In this document: piece after piece, positions 8,246 through 16,938 of the stretch
How positions within the stretch are numbered: the stretch's first letter is position 1
Layout of the letters: every line of letters begins with the position of its first letter
Assembly (NCBI RefSeq): GCF_002929745.1
Contig: NZ_PJIQ01000007.1
Coordinates: 90,721-154,720 of the forward strand
Direction of reading: 5' to 3'
Length of the DNA stretch: 64,000 nucleotides
From: Arthrobacter sp. B1805
GTDB taxonomy: Bacteria > Actinomycetota > Actinomycetes > Actinomycetales > Micrococcaceae
The notes under the pieces: generated by a model
What the model was told of the DNA's origin: nothing
Database searches by the model: none
The model's input: only the letters and a program-made list of their open reading frames with translations
Program-made: the position numbers and the translations under genes

Positions 8246-9931
8246 TTACACCTTATCTCTCACAGCGCGAAGATACTTCGAGTGCACTCGGCGATTGATT
8301 TCTTCAGGGAATCGCTGGCTGACCTCCCGGGCGGGATTGCCGGCAACGACTGAGTAGGGAGCAACATCTCGAGTGACGACAGACCCAGCAGCAATGACGG
8401 CCCCTTCGCCTATACGTACGCCGCTTAGAACAACACTCGCCGCACCAATCCAGACGTCGTCGGCGATCTCGACGACGTCGCGACCCCTGAGTTCACGATC
8501 GCCAATCCAGGTGGAGTACAACATCGGTGTGCCCGGCTCATCCAGGGCGTGATCGTTCCTACCGACGATCTGTACGTTCATTCCAATCATTACATAGTTC
8601 CCGATCGACCCATTGACTTGGATGATTGACCCAGGCCCCACGGCTACGTCATGACCTATGGAAAGCTGGTGAGTAGACCCCACTCTCGCGCCAAGGCCAA
8701 CTCGAAATCGCGACCCAACCGTAACTGGCCCGCGTACTGCTAATCGGCGTAGAGCGAATCGCACGATCCGAGCCAACGGCAGCGGAATCGCGGATCTTCG
8801 GGACTTCTGCTGCGCTGAGAGCGTTTCCTCCACTGCCGCGATCAGGCCCGAACTCATCGCTTCCGCGGAGTAACGTTCTCGAACGTCAGAGCTGATATCT
8901 CTGAGCGGGACGAGAGCCCGTTCATCCCATGCTTCAACAAGAGCAGCGGCCAACGACGAGGCGGAGTCGGACTCGAACCAGATCACTCCTCCCGTCTGAG
9001 CAAGTTCTATCTCTGGCGAATGAGGCTCATCCTTCGCTACGGCCATGGGCACACCGAACCCTAGACTCTGTGTGAGACCAAGACCAGCGAATCCGGGGGA
9101 CAGCGAACAAAATGCTTCAGAGTAGATACGCCGAAGATCCGATGGTTCGTCGAGCCAGCCCAAAAATTCGACGAATTCCTCTACCCCCTCAATAACCGCT
9201 AGTCTCCGGAGCTCATGCTCCATACTTCCAGCTCCGACAATTGCTACCCGCATGTCAGGATGTGATTTGCGGGCAATAGGTAAAGCCTCAATTATCAGGT
9301 GCGGCTTTTTCTTCGGCTCGAGACGTCCCACGTATATTGCGACATCTCGATCCTGATCCCTTGATTCGCCGGGCTCAATCTCTCTAGCCAGATAAAGGGA
9401 ATTAGGGGCAACATACACCGGCTGCCCGGGAAGGTCCCTTTGCGCTTTCCTTTGATCCTCATATGTGTAGGAGATCGTTCCTTCAGCCAATCGTCGCAAG
9501 GATCTCCTCAAAACGGCGCTTTTGGATGCGGAGCCAGCCTGCGGATGGATGTGTCCCCAGACCAGGGTTGGCCGCCGGAGCGCTCGCCGTGCCACTAGGA
9601 CCGCGACCGCGCTCAGGCTTCGGGGATTCAAATCCAAAACTGCTAACCCCGCTGCGATCGACGGTCGCAACGATCCGAGTTGCACGAAGGCTTTGCCTCC
9701 CAGCCTCAACATTCGGATTTCCGTGAACCAACCGGAAGGAAGCCCTGTCCTGACGGAAGAATCGAGATGAGCGGAGCTTATCAGAATCGTTAGTCGGTCA
9801 CCGAAATGACCCCGTATTATACGGATACATTCGGCGCGATATTTCGGCAATACAGCTAACGAAAAGACAACTGTGCTCTTTTCGTCCGTCGAGGTCTGCC
9901 TCTCCTGACCCTCACGTGATCGAGCTATCAT
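8246..9931 (-). CDS. Bifunctional GT4 glycosyltransferase fused to hexapeptide-repeat acyltransferase
   Basis: 561 residues with two domains. Residues about 20-375 are a GT-B, GT4-type glycosyltransferase: GRLEPKKKP (202-210), VGAGSMEHELRRL (232-244) and SPGFAGLGLTQSLGFG (279-294) in place of the usual EX7E nucleotide-sugar site. Residues about 400-545 are a left-handed beta-helix acyltransferase (CatB/WcaF type): repeated hexapeptides, NDHALD with likely catalytic His461, IADDVWIGAASVVLSGVRIG, and the family end VVAGNPAREV (528-537). Start ATG 9931 overlaps the stop of the WcaF-like gene (ATGA); upstream extension would run inside that gene. The two steps are inferred to be sugar transfer and O-acetylation of the same repeat unit. 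The fusion itself is seen in the sequence; no frameshift or stop separates the domains. Confidence 0.88.
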   Translation of the reverse strand: MIARSREGQERQTSTDEKSTVVFSLAVLPKYRAECIRIIRGHFGDRLTILISSAHLDSSVRTGLPSGWFTEIRMLRLGGKAFVQLGSLRPSIAAGLAVLDLNPRSLSAVAVLVARRALRRPTLVWGHIHPQAGSASKSAVLRRSLRRLAEGTISYTYEDQRKAQRDLPGQPVYVAPNSLYLAREIEPGESRDQDRDVAIYVGRLEPKKKPHLIIEALPIARKSHPDMRVAIVGAGSMEHELRRLAVIEGVEEFVEFLGWLDEPSDLRRIYSEAFCSLSPGFAGLGLTQSLGFGVPMAVAKDEPHSPEIELAQTGGVIWFESDSASSLAAALVEAWDERALVPLRDISSDVRERYSAEAMSSGLIAAVEETLSAQQKSRRSAIPLPLARIVRFALRRLAVRGPVTVGSRFRVGLGARVGSTHQLSIGHDVAVGPGSIIQVNGSIGNYVMIGMNVQIVGRNDHALDEPGTPMLYSTWIGDRELRGRDVVEIADDVWIGAASVVLSGVRIGEGAVIAAGSVVTRDVAPYSVVAGNPAREVSQRFPEEINRRVHSKYLRAVRDKV

Positions 9932-10521
9932 CGGCCAAACCGCTTTCTTGTGGCCCTCGGCACGTCCAAACCGATCACGTCTTCGGCTTCGATTCGGGAG
10001 TTGGGGGGGATGACCGTATTCGGCGCGATCACCGCGGAGCGGCCAATGATTGACCCGCCCAGCACCATCGATCGCGTCGACAGCCAAGCGCCGTCCTCAA
10101 CGACTACCGGCTTCGTGATTAGAGCCATGTCTGCCGCTAGAGCGTGGCTCCCCGTGGTGATGAAAGCTTCCTGTGATATGGCTACGTCAGCGCCAATAGT
10201 GACCAGATCTTGATTATGGATCCAGACACCCTCGCCCAACCAGCTTCGGTGCCCGACTGAAAGCTTCCACGGGCACTTGACACGTGTCCTAGGCCTGATT
10301 AGTACCTGATCCCCGACCCTTGCTCCGAACGCTCGAAGCGCTGCGACTCGTAGACGAGAACTGATCTGCCAGGGGTTGTGGAGAATGAGTAACTCCACCA
10401 CGGCCCACAGGTACACGATGTAAGCGGGCTTGCCCCAAGCTGAACGTTCGCCAGGTGCGGCCGCGAGATTGATCACTCTGGACGTACGTTGCGTGAGTGC
10501 GTCTCCGCCGTGTTCGATCAT
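9928..10521 (-). CDS. WcaF-like hexapeptide acetyltransferase
   Basis: 197-residue left-handed beta-helix acyltransferase resembling WcaF of colanic acid synthesis. Residues about 20-60 (SAWGKPAYIVYLWAVVELL) match the family's N-terminal segment, followed by hexapeptide repeats, VWIHNQDLVTIG, the catalytic-type His in TTGSHAL, and IIGRSAVIAPNTVIPP. ATG 10521 was preferred over an upstream TTG (10533) because GGAGG sits 5 bases before it. First gene of the minus-strand group (10521-5868), coupled by ATGA to the GT-acyltransferase fusion, so the locus carries two acyltransferase domains. Divergent from the WcaI-like gene with only about 57 bases between starts. Confidence 0.87.
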   Translation of the reverse strand: MIEHGGDALTQRTSRVINLAAAPGERSAWGKPAYIVYLWAVVELLILHNPWQISSRLRVAALRAFGARVGDQVLIRPRTRVKCPWKLSVGHRSWLGEGVWIHNQDLVTIGADVAISQEAFITTGSHALAADMALITKPVVVEDGAWLSTRSMVLGGSIIGRSAVIAPNTVIPPNSRIEAEDVIGLDVPRATRKRFGR

Positions 10522-10578
10522 CGAGACCTCCAATGGTGTGAAGCTGATCTGCGTCTAGCCTCGCCTAGTGTTACACCT

Positions 10579-11859
10579 GTGACGCAAAAAACCACCAACG
10601 TGATGATCGCTGGACTCAACTACTTCCCTGAGCAGACGGGCAACGCACCCTACACCACCGGTCTAGCAACGGGACTGCAAGAACGTGGGATCCGCACCTC
10701 TGTCATGACCGGGTATCCCCATTATCCGCTCTGGATGCGGTTCGGCGGGTATAGCGGTAGCAGCATGTCCGAAACCATTTCCGGCGTGCCCGTTCGACGC
10801 CTAAATCACTACATACCGCGGCGCCCGCGATTACTTGCACGGCTCGGGATGGAAATTTCTTTCGGTCTCCGAATGGCTCTTGCGCACTGGACCGAGTCAG
10901 ATGTGATCGTCTTCGTCAGCCCCGCCTTGATTTCCTCAGCGATCGGTTTAGGTCGGGCCCGGCTAACTCGACGTAGAGCAAAAGTGGTCGTGTGGGTGCA
11001 AGATCTCTACAGCCTGGGCATGAAGGAGACCGGTGCCTCTGGCGAGATAGGGGCCCGGGTCATGCGATACATGGAATCCGTTATCCTTCGCTCGGCTGAT
11101 GGAGTAGTGGTGATTCACGACCGATTCCGAGTGCATCTGGTATCGCAGCTCAAGGTGGACGTCGAAAAAGTTCAGGTGATTCGGAATTGGACCCATTTAG
11201 GACCACACTCGGTGAACGATCGACACACGATGCGGGCATCTTTTGGATGGAGCCGAGATGCGGTGATCGTTCTCCACGCTGGCAATATGGGTGCCAAGCA
11301 AGGCCTCGATAATGTGGTTCAAGCAGCGAGAGTGGCGGAACGCTCGGGCAGCCCCGTCCGTTTCATTCTGCTCGGCGACGGTAACCAGAGGAGCCGGCTT
11401 GAGACGCTCGCTCGAGGAGTTTCGACTATCGAATTCCTGGACCCACTACCTGGCGCTCGCTTCCAAGACGCACTCTCCTCGGCAGACGTATTGCTGGTAA
11501 ACGAACTACCAGGGGTGAAGGAAATGTCTGTGCCAAGTAAATTGACGTCCTACTTTAGTTCAGGGGTGCCGGTACTAGCTGCGACGGATCCAGGGAGCGT
11601 TACGGCCGAAGAGTTAGCCGCGGCCCAGGCCGGCATACGCGTCGACGCCGGAGTCCCAGAGGATCTAGTGCGTGGAGCTGAGACCCTAGCTTCCGACCCG
11701 GAGACTGGGCAGCGCCTGGCAGCGAACGGACTCCGCTTCATGCGAACCGAGTTGTCGGAGGTACACGCGGTGGCAAAGTATGATCAGTATCTAACGCACC
11801 TTGCCAGCGGTGACGAACCGCTCAATCGGCAGAGACACCACGGGGACAACAATGCCTAA
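10579..11859 (+). CDS. WcaI-like GT4 glycosyltransferase
   Basis: Glycosyltransferase of GT-B fold adding a sugar to the lipid-linked EPS repeat. 426 residues from GTG 10579. The N terminus ([18 protein letters not shown], then GYPHYPLW) is the classic colanic-acid WcaI type; the C-terminal half has [27 protein letters not shown] and the nucleotide-sugar region around [16 protein letters not shown]. The start is uncertain: GTG 10579 has no good ribosome site, and ATG 10603 would give a slightly shorter protein. Its last 8 bases overlap gmd, so it leads a plus-strand run with gmd and fcl. Donor and acceptor sugars cannot be deduced; proximity to gmd/fcl makes GDP-fucose a guess only. Confidence 0.88.
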   Translation: MTQKTTNVMIAGLNYFPEQTGNAPYTTGLATGLQERGIRTSVMTGYPHYPLWMRFGGYSGSSMSETISGVPVRRLNHYIPRRPRLLARLGMEISFGLRMALAHWTESDVIVFVSPALISSAIGLGRARLTRRRAKVVVWVQDLYSLGMKETGASGEIGARVMRYMESVILRSADGVVVIHDRFRVHLVSQLKVDVEKVQVIRNWTHLGPHSVNDRHTMRASFGWSRDAVIVLHAGNMGAKQGLDNVVQAARVAERSGSPVRFILLGDGNQRSRLETLARGVSTIEFLDPLPGARFQDALSSADVLLVNELPGVKEMSVPSKLTSYFSSGVPVLAATDPGSVTAEELAAAQAGIRVDAGVPEDLVRGAETLASDPETGQRLAANGLRFMRTELSEVHAVAKYDQYLTHLASGDEPLNRQRHHGDNNA

Positions 11860-12880
11860 GCGCGCTCTAATCACCGGTATTACCGGCCAAGACGGCTCCT
11901 ACTTGGCCGAACTACTTCTGGCAAAAGGATACGAAGTTCACGGCCTCATCCGCCGCGCCTCTACTTTCAACACATCTCGAGTGGACCACCTATACGTGGA
12001 TCCTCACGATCCCAAGGCTAAGCTCTTCCTCCACTATGGCGACCTCAGTGATGGTTCGCGGCTGGTGACCCTCCTGGCGGACATCCGCCCCGATGAGGTG
12101 TATAACCTTGCCGCTCAGTCGCACGTCAGGGTTTCCTTTGACGAACCGGAGCACACCGCGGATACCACTGGTATGGGAACAGTCCGTCTCTTGGAGGCAG
12201 TGCGCCAAGCCGGGATCGAGACGAAGTTCTACCAGGCGTCGTCATCCGAGATGTTTGGCGCCACACCGCCACCGCAGAACGAGGAAACGCCTTTCTACCC
12301 GCGCTCGCCGTATGGTGCCGCCAAGGTTTACAGCTACTGGATCACGAAGAACTACCGCGAGGCCTACGGGATGTACGCGGTGAACGGAATCCTTTTCAAC
12401 CACGAGTCACCTCGTCGCGGTGAAACCTTCGTGACGCGCAAGATCACCCGTGCGGTGGCAGCCATCAAGGCCGGCCAGCAGGAGCACGTCTACATGGGCA
12501 ACCTCGATGCCGTCCGAGACTGGGGCTACGCAGCCGAATACGTCGAGGGCATGTGGCGCATGCTGCAGGCTGACGAGCCTGACGACTTCGTTCTGGCCAC
12601 CGGAGGCAACTACACGGTTAGGGACTTTCTGCGCATCGCCTTCGAGCACGCGGGCCTGCACTGGGAAGATCACGTGAAATTTGACGAGCGCTACCTGCGT
12701 CCTACCGAGGTAGATGCCCTCGTGGGCGATGCCTCGAAGGCGCAGGACAAACTTGGATGGAAGGCAACTGTTCACACGCCTGATCTCGCCCGGTTGATGG
12801 TCGATGCCGATATCGAAGCACTCAAACACGCCGGACGCAGTTGGATCGATACAGTCGACCTCGACTGCTGGAAGGCATGA
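11852..12880 (+). CDS. gmd: GDP-mannose 4,6-dehydratase
   Basis: Converts GDP-D-mannose to GDP-4-keto-6-deoxy-D-mannose, using bound NADP(H). 342 residues, normal. N-terminal [15 protein letters not shown] (9-23), the extended-SDR pattern with SSSEMFG (130-136), and the YGAAK pair Tyr154/Lys158; later [17 protein letters not shown], strongly conserved in Gmd. Start ATG 11852 lies inside the end of the preceding glycosyltransferase gene. Immediately followed by fcl (start two bases after the stop), so the two consecutive steps of GDP-L-fucose synthesis are co-transcribed. Confidence 0.97.
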   Translation: MPKRALITGITGQDGSYLAELLLAKGYEVHGLIRRASTFNTSRVDHLYVDPHDPKAKLFLHYGDLSDGSRLVTLLADIRPDEVYNLAAQSHVRVSFDEPEHTADTTGMGTVRLLEAVRQAGIETKFYQASSSEMFGATPPPQNEETPFYPRSPYGAAKVYSYWITKNYREAYGMYAVNGILFNHESPRRGETFVTRKITRAVAAIKAGQQEHVYMGNLDAVRDWGYAAEYVEGMWRMLQADEPDDFVLATGGNYTVRDFLRIAFEHAGLHWEDHVKFDERYLRPTEVDALVGDASKAQDKLGWKATVHTPDLARLMVDADIEALKHAGRSWIDTVDLDCWKA

Positions 12881-12881
12881 T

Positions 12882-13847
12882 ATGACGAGCTTCACACCCG
12901 GCGCTCTCGACCGCGACGCAGCGTTCTATATTGCGGGACATCGAGGGCTGGTTGGCTCCGCCATCTGGCGCTCCCTGGAGTCCGAGGGCTTCTCCAATTT
13001 GCAGGGCCGCAGCTCTGCAGAGCTCGACCTGAAGGACCGTGCGGCCGTCTTCGCCCATTTCGCCGAGGTGAATCCGCGCTACGTGGTCCTGGCCGCTGCC
13101 AAAGTCGGTGGCATCATGGCGAACGAAACCTATCCTGTTGATTTTCTCACCGAGAACCTGCAGATCCAGGTGAACGTGATGGATGCCGCTCTTGAACACG
13201 ACGTAGAGCGACTCCTGTTCCTCGGATCTTCCTGTATCTATCCGAAGTTTGCGCCGCAGCCCATTCGGGAGGATTCGCTGCTCACCGGACACCTGGAACC
13301 TACCAATGATGCCTATGCCATCGCGAAAATTGCTGGGATTATGCACGTTCAAGCAGTCCGCCGCCAACACGGTCTGCCCTGGATCTCGGCGATGCCCACC
13401 AACCTGTACGGACCAGGCGACAACTTCTCACCGGAGGGCTCGCACGTGCTGCCCGCGCTCATCCGCCGGTACGACGAAGCGGCACGGAGCGGTAGCGAGT
13501 CGGTCACCAACTGGGGCACAGGTTCACCCAGGCGGGAGCTTCTCCACGTCGACGATATGGCTGCTGCCTGTCTCCACCTGCTGGAGCACTACGACGGGCC
13601 CGAGCAGGTCAATGTCGGTACGGGAACGGACGTCACTATACGGGAGCTCGCGGATATAGTGGCCACGGCGGTGGGCTATGAAGGCAACATCGAATGGGAC
13701 ACCAGCAAACCGGATGGTACTCCGCAGAAGCTCCTTGATGTGTCCAAGCTGACCGATGCCGGGTGGACCGCGACTATAAGCCTGGAAGACGGCGTTCGAG
13801 ACACCGTCGACTGGTATCGTACCCACGCCTCGTCCTTGCGCGGTTAG
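12882..13847 (+). CDS. fcl: GDP-L-fucose synthase (epimerase/reductase)
   Basis: Epimerises and reduces GDP-4-keto-6-deoxymannose to GDP-L-fucose with NADPH. 321 residues. GHRGLVGSAIWR (19-30) is the NADP site; SSCIYPK (116-122) and the Tyr145/Lys149 pair of YAIAK are catalytic; PTNLYGPGDNF follows. ATG start one base after the gmd stop. Together with Gmd it supplies L-fucose for the polymer, one of the sugars that makes the inferred EPS resemble colanic acid. Confidence 0.97.
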   Translation: MTSFTPGALDRDAAFYIAGHRGLVGSAIWRSLESEGFSNLQGRSSAELDLKDRAAVFAHFAEVNPRYVVLAAAKVGGIMANETYPVDFLTENLQIQVNVMDAALEHDVERLLFLGSSCIYPKFAPQPIREDSLLTGHLEPTNDAYAIAKIAGIMHVQAVRRQHGLPWISAMPTNLYGPGDNFSPEGSHVLPALIRRYDEAARSGSESVTNWGTGSPRRELLHVDDMAAACLHLLEHYDGPEQVNVGTGTDVTIRELADIVATAVGYEGNIEWDTSKPDGTPQKLLDVSKLTDAGWTATISLEDGVRDTVDWYRTHASSLRG

Positions 13848-13949
13848 GCTCGAGTTCTCGCGGTAGGCGGTCGACACCGTCTGTCGCACTTCCCTGTGGT
13901 GGCCCCGAAGCAGCCGCGGCTCAACGAAAAGCATCTAGAGAGGTCTCCT

Positions 13950-15410
13950 TTGGAGCTCAGTGATTACCTACGGATTCTGCGGCGTAGCTGGCTGCTCATC
14001 ACGGCGTGCGCCCTCGTCGGGTTGCTCCTCGGTGCGGTTGCATCATTTGCTGTCAGGCCCACGTACACGGCGCAGACCAAGCTGTTCGTAGCAATACAAA
14101 GTTCGGGAAGTGTACAAGACCTGCAGCAGGGCAACACGTTCACCCAGGCGCGCGTACAGTCGTACGTGGAGACGGTGACCGAACCAGTAGTACTGCAGCC
14201 TGTGATCGAGTCGCTCGGTCTGGACGTCACGGCCGGGCAGCTGGCGAACAGTGTTTCCGCTTCTGCCGACCTGAACACGGTGATCATCACCATCGCAGCG
14301 GAAGACTCTTCCCCTGTTCAGGCTGCAGCGATCGCGCAGGCTACCGCCGACAGCCTCGTGCAATCGGTCAGTGATCTCGAGAGCACTTCAGACGAGAGCG
14401 ACTCGCCGGTCAACCTCACGGTAATCACGCCAGCGACGGCACCGTCGCAGCCATCTGCGCCGAATACTCGTCTCAATCTTGCCCTCGGCCTTCTTGTAGG
14501 GCTGGCGCTAGGCGTTGGGGCGGCTGTGCTTCGGGCGATACTTGACACCCGCGTCCGAGGTGAATCCGACCTCCGGAGAATCAGCGATGCAGCACTGCTA
14601 GGGGGTATCTCCTTCGACGCTGATGCGCAGAAGAAGCCCCTGCTCACACAAGCGCCGCCGCAGAGTCCGCGGGCCGAATCCTTTCGCCAGATACGGACTA
14701 ACCTGCAGTTCGCTCACGTGAGCCACAAGTCGAAATCGGTCCTGGTAACGTCGTCGCTGCCCGGGGAAGGTAAGACCACCACCGCAACGAACCTTGCTAT
14801 CGCCATCGCGCAAGGCGGCCAGTCAGTTGTGCTGGTCGATGCCGATCTTCGGCGGCCCCGCGTGGATGAGTATCTTGGCCTTGAGCGAAACGCCGGGCTC
14901 ACCACTGCCCTGATTGGGCGGGCTGATCTTGAGGACCTCCTACAACCGTGGGGGACCGATGAGTTGTACGTCCTCACCGCTGGTCAGATTCCTCCGAACC
15001 CGAGCGAGCTGCTGGGCTCCGAGGCAATGAAGGAATTGATCACGCGGCTTGAACGCAAGTTCGATGCCGTAATCATCGATGCACCGCCGCTGCTGCCGGT
15101 GACCGACGCCGCAGTTCTCGCTCAGCAGGTCGGAGGAGTCGTGCTCGTCGTTGGATCCTCGAAGGTGAAGCTTCCCGACCTGCAGAAATCGCTGGGCAAC
15201 TTGGAAATGGTAGGGGCTGACCTGCTCGGGGTTGTCATCAACCTCCTGCCGAGTAAAGGCCCTGACGCTTACGCCTACAGTTACTACTCCTACGCTTCGG
15301 TGAGTGAGCCTGAGACGCGTAAAGTACCGGCCGCAGCGAAGCGTCCCGTTCCAAGTAACAATTCGGACTTTGACGCGCGAGTTTTTGGATTACAGTCTCA
15401 GGACAAGTGA
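13950..15410 (+). CDS. Wzz/BY-kinase: chain-length determinant fused to tyrosine kinase
   Basis: Membrane co-polymerase with a cytoplasmic autophosphorylating kinase domain that governs EPS chain length and export. N-terminal helix at about 15-34, extracytoplasmic Wzz region, second helix at about 175-195, then the P-loop kinase: Walker A SSLPGEGKTT (268-277), Walker A' VVLVDADLRRP (293-303), Walker B AVIIDAPP (373-380), and a C-terminal Tyr cluster DAYAYSYYSYA (438-448). TTG at 13950 was chosen because AGAGAGG lies just upstream and the protein then begins MELSDYLRILRR, as in relatives; an upstream ATG at 13896 adds 18 unconserved residues. Unlike most Firmicutes, membrane and kinase parts are one protein. 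Likely partner: the phosphatase at 1774. Confidence 0.93.
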   Translation: MELSDYLRILRRSWLLITACALVGLLLGAVASFAVRPTYTAQTKLFVAIQSSGSVQDLQQGNTFTQARVQSYVETVTEPVVLQPVIESLGLDVTAGQLANSVSASADLNTVIITIAAEDSSPVQAAAIAQATADSLVQSVSDLESTSDESDSPVNLTVITPATAPSQPSAPNTRLNLALGLLVGLALGVGAAVLRAILDTRVRGESDLRRISDAALLGGISFDADAQKKPLLTQAPPQSPRAESFRQIRTNLQFAHVSHKSKSVLVTSSLPGEGKTTTATNLAIAIAQGGQSVVLVDADLRRPRVDEYLGLERNAGLTTALIGRADLEDLLQPWGTDELYVLTAGQIPPNPSELLGSEAMKELITRLERKFDAVIIDAPPLLPVTDAAVLAQQVGGVVLVVGSSKVKLPDLQKSLGNLEMVGADLLGVVINLLPSKGPDAYAYSYYSYASVSEPETRKVPAAAKRPVPSNNSDFDARVFGLQSQDK

Positions 15411-15459
15411 GTAGATACCAGGGCGCTGATCGCGCCGTGCTACAGGGTATGGGGAACTG

Positions 15460-16905
15460 GTGTCCGAGATAGTCAAAGGTGGCGGCTGGGCGCAGCGCTA
15501 CGGACGACGGCTCGCAATCGTCGATGCGGCAGTAGTTTTGTGGGCGACAGTCGGAGCGTTGATCGTACGGTTTGGGGTACCGCAGACAGAGCGCGTCGCT
15601 GCAGGTGAACAGCCCTATGTGGTCCTATCGCTCGCGCTGGCTGCAGGATGGTGGGCGATGCTGTCGCTTCGAGGCAGTCGCGAACCCATCGTGCTGGGAC
15701 ACGGCACCGAGGAGTACAAGCGGGTCTTCAGCGCTTCGCTCATCCTTTTCGGAATTGTCGCCATAGTCAGCTACGCGCTACAACTCGACACTGCGCGAGG
15801 TTACGTAGGAGTGGCACTGCCGGCTGGTCTAATCATGCTGTTGTTGTCCCGAGTCATCGTTCGGCGCCTCCTGCACATCGAACGCACCCGCGGTAAAAGT
15901 TCGCTCCGTGTGCTGGTTATAGGAAGCACCAGTGGAGTGCGGCATCTAGCGGGTTCGCTTCGCGCACAGCCAATGGCGGGTTACCTGCCCGTCGGAGCGT
16001 ACCTTCCCGGTGTCGAATCCGACTCCAGTGCTGCGGAGAGCTTCGACCTGCCGATTGTCGGCAGGGCAGTTGAAGCGGACAGCATTATCGCTGACATTGC
16101 TGCCTTCGATCCTGACGCGGTGGCATTGTCGAGCAGCATGCAACTTGCGCCGGAGACCATCCGCGCCCTGGGCTGGGCCCTGGCAGACCTCAACATCCGA
16201 CTCATCATGGCACCTGCGCTGACCGATGTTGCAGGACCGAGAATTCATACGCAGCCTGTGGCCGGCCTGCCTCTGATTCACGTTTCTACACCAAACCTCG
16301 AGAAGGGTCAGCGCTTCGTCAAGCGGACCACCGACATCCTTGGGGCAGGGCTCTTGATTGTCACACTGTCGCCGGTGCTGGCACTGATCGCCCTGCTTGT
16401 GCGGTCCGATTCGCCTGGTCCCGTCCTCTTTCGCCAGGAACGCGTCGGCACAGCCGGTCAGCGATTCGACATGTACAAATTCCGGTCCATGGTGGTGGAC
16501 GCAGAATCGCAGCTGGAGCAGCTCCGCGAGAACCACGAAGGGAACGACGTACTGTTCAAGCTGAGAAGCGATCCGCGAGTGACCAGAGTGGGCAGCATAT
16601 TGCGGAGGTTCAGTCTCGATGAGCTTCCCCAGCTGTTCAACGTGCTGGGCGGCTCGATGTCCCTGGTGGGCCCTCGGCCGCCGCTGGCTGCAGAGGTAGA
16701 GCGCTACGACATCCGCGCCCATCGACGACTTCTGGTCCGTCCCGGCATGACAGGGCTGTGGCAGGTCAGCGGCAGGTCGCTGCTTTCATGGGACGAGACC
16801 GTTCGGCTCGATCTCTACTACGTCGAAAACTGGTCGTTCCTCGGCGACATGACCATTTTGCTCCGCACCTTCAAGGCCGTCGTCACCCGTCACGGTGCGT
16901 TCTGA
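15460..16905 (+). CDS. Polyprenyl glycosylphosphotransferase (initiating sugar transferase)
   Basis: Membrane enzyme that starts the repeat unit by moving a sugar-1-phosphate from UDP-sugar to undecaprenyl phosphate. 481 residues, with about five N-terminal helices, a CoA-binding-like middle (VLVIGSTSGVRHLAGSL) and a C-terminal bacterial sugar transferase domain from about 285: KRTTDILGAG, SPGPVLFRQERVG, YKFRSM, LDELPQLFNVLGGSMSLVG and GMTGLWQVSGR. GTG start at 15460 with GGGGAA upstream. Follows the BY-kinase by 49 bases. The architecture is that of WbaP/CpsE-type enzymes, so glucose or galactose is the likely first sugar; that is inference. Confidence 0.95.
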   Translation: MSEIVKGGGWAQRYGRRLAIVDAAVVLWATVGALIVRFGVPQTERVAAGEQPYVVLSLALAAGWWAMLSLRGSREPIVLGHGTEEYKRVFSASLILFGIVAIVSYALQLDTARGYVGVALPAGLIMLLLSRVIVRRLLHIERTRGKSSLRVLVIGSTSGVRHLAGSLRAQPMAGYLPVGAYLPGVESDSSAAESFDLPIVGRAVEADSIIADIAAFDPDAVALSSSMQLAPETIRALGWALADLNIRLIMAPALTDVAGPRIHTQPVAGLPLIHVSTPNLEKGQRFVKRTTDILGAGLLIVTLSPVLALIALLVRSDSPGPVLFRQERVGTAGQRFDMYKFRSMVVDAESQLEQLRENHEGNDVLFKLRSDPRVTRVGSILRRFSLDELPQLFNVLGGSMSLVGPRPPLAAEVERYDIRAHRRLLVRPGMTGLWQVSGRSLLSWDETVRLDLYYVENWSFLGDMTILLRTFKAVVTRHGAF

Positions 16906-16938
16906 TTTTCCCGACCCGCTGCATGAAGGACCTTCTTG

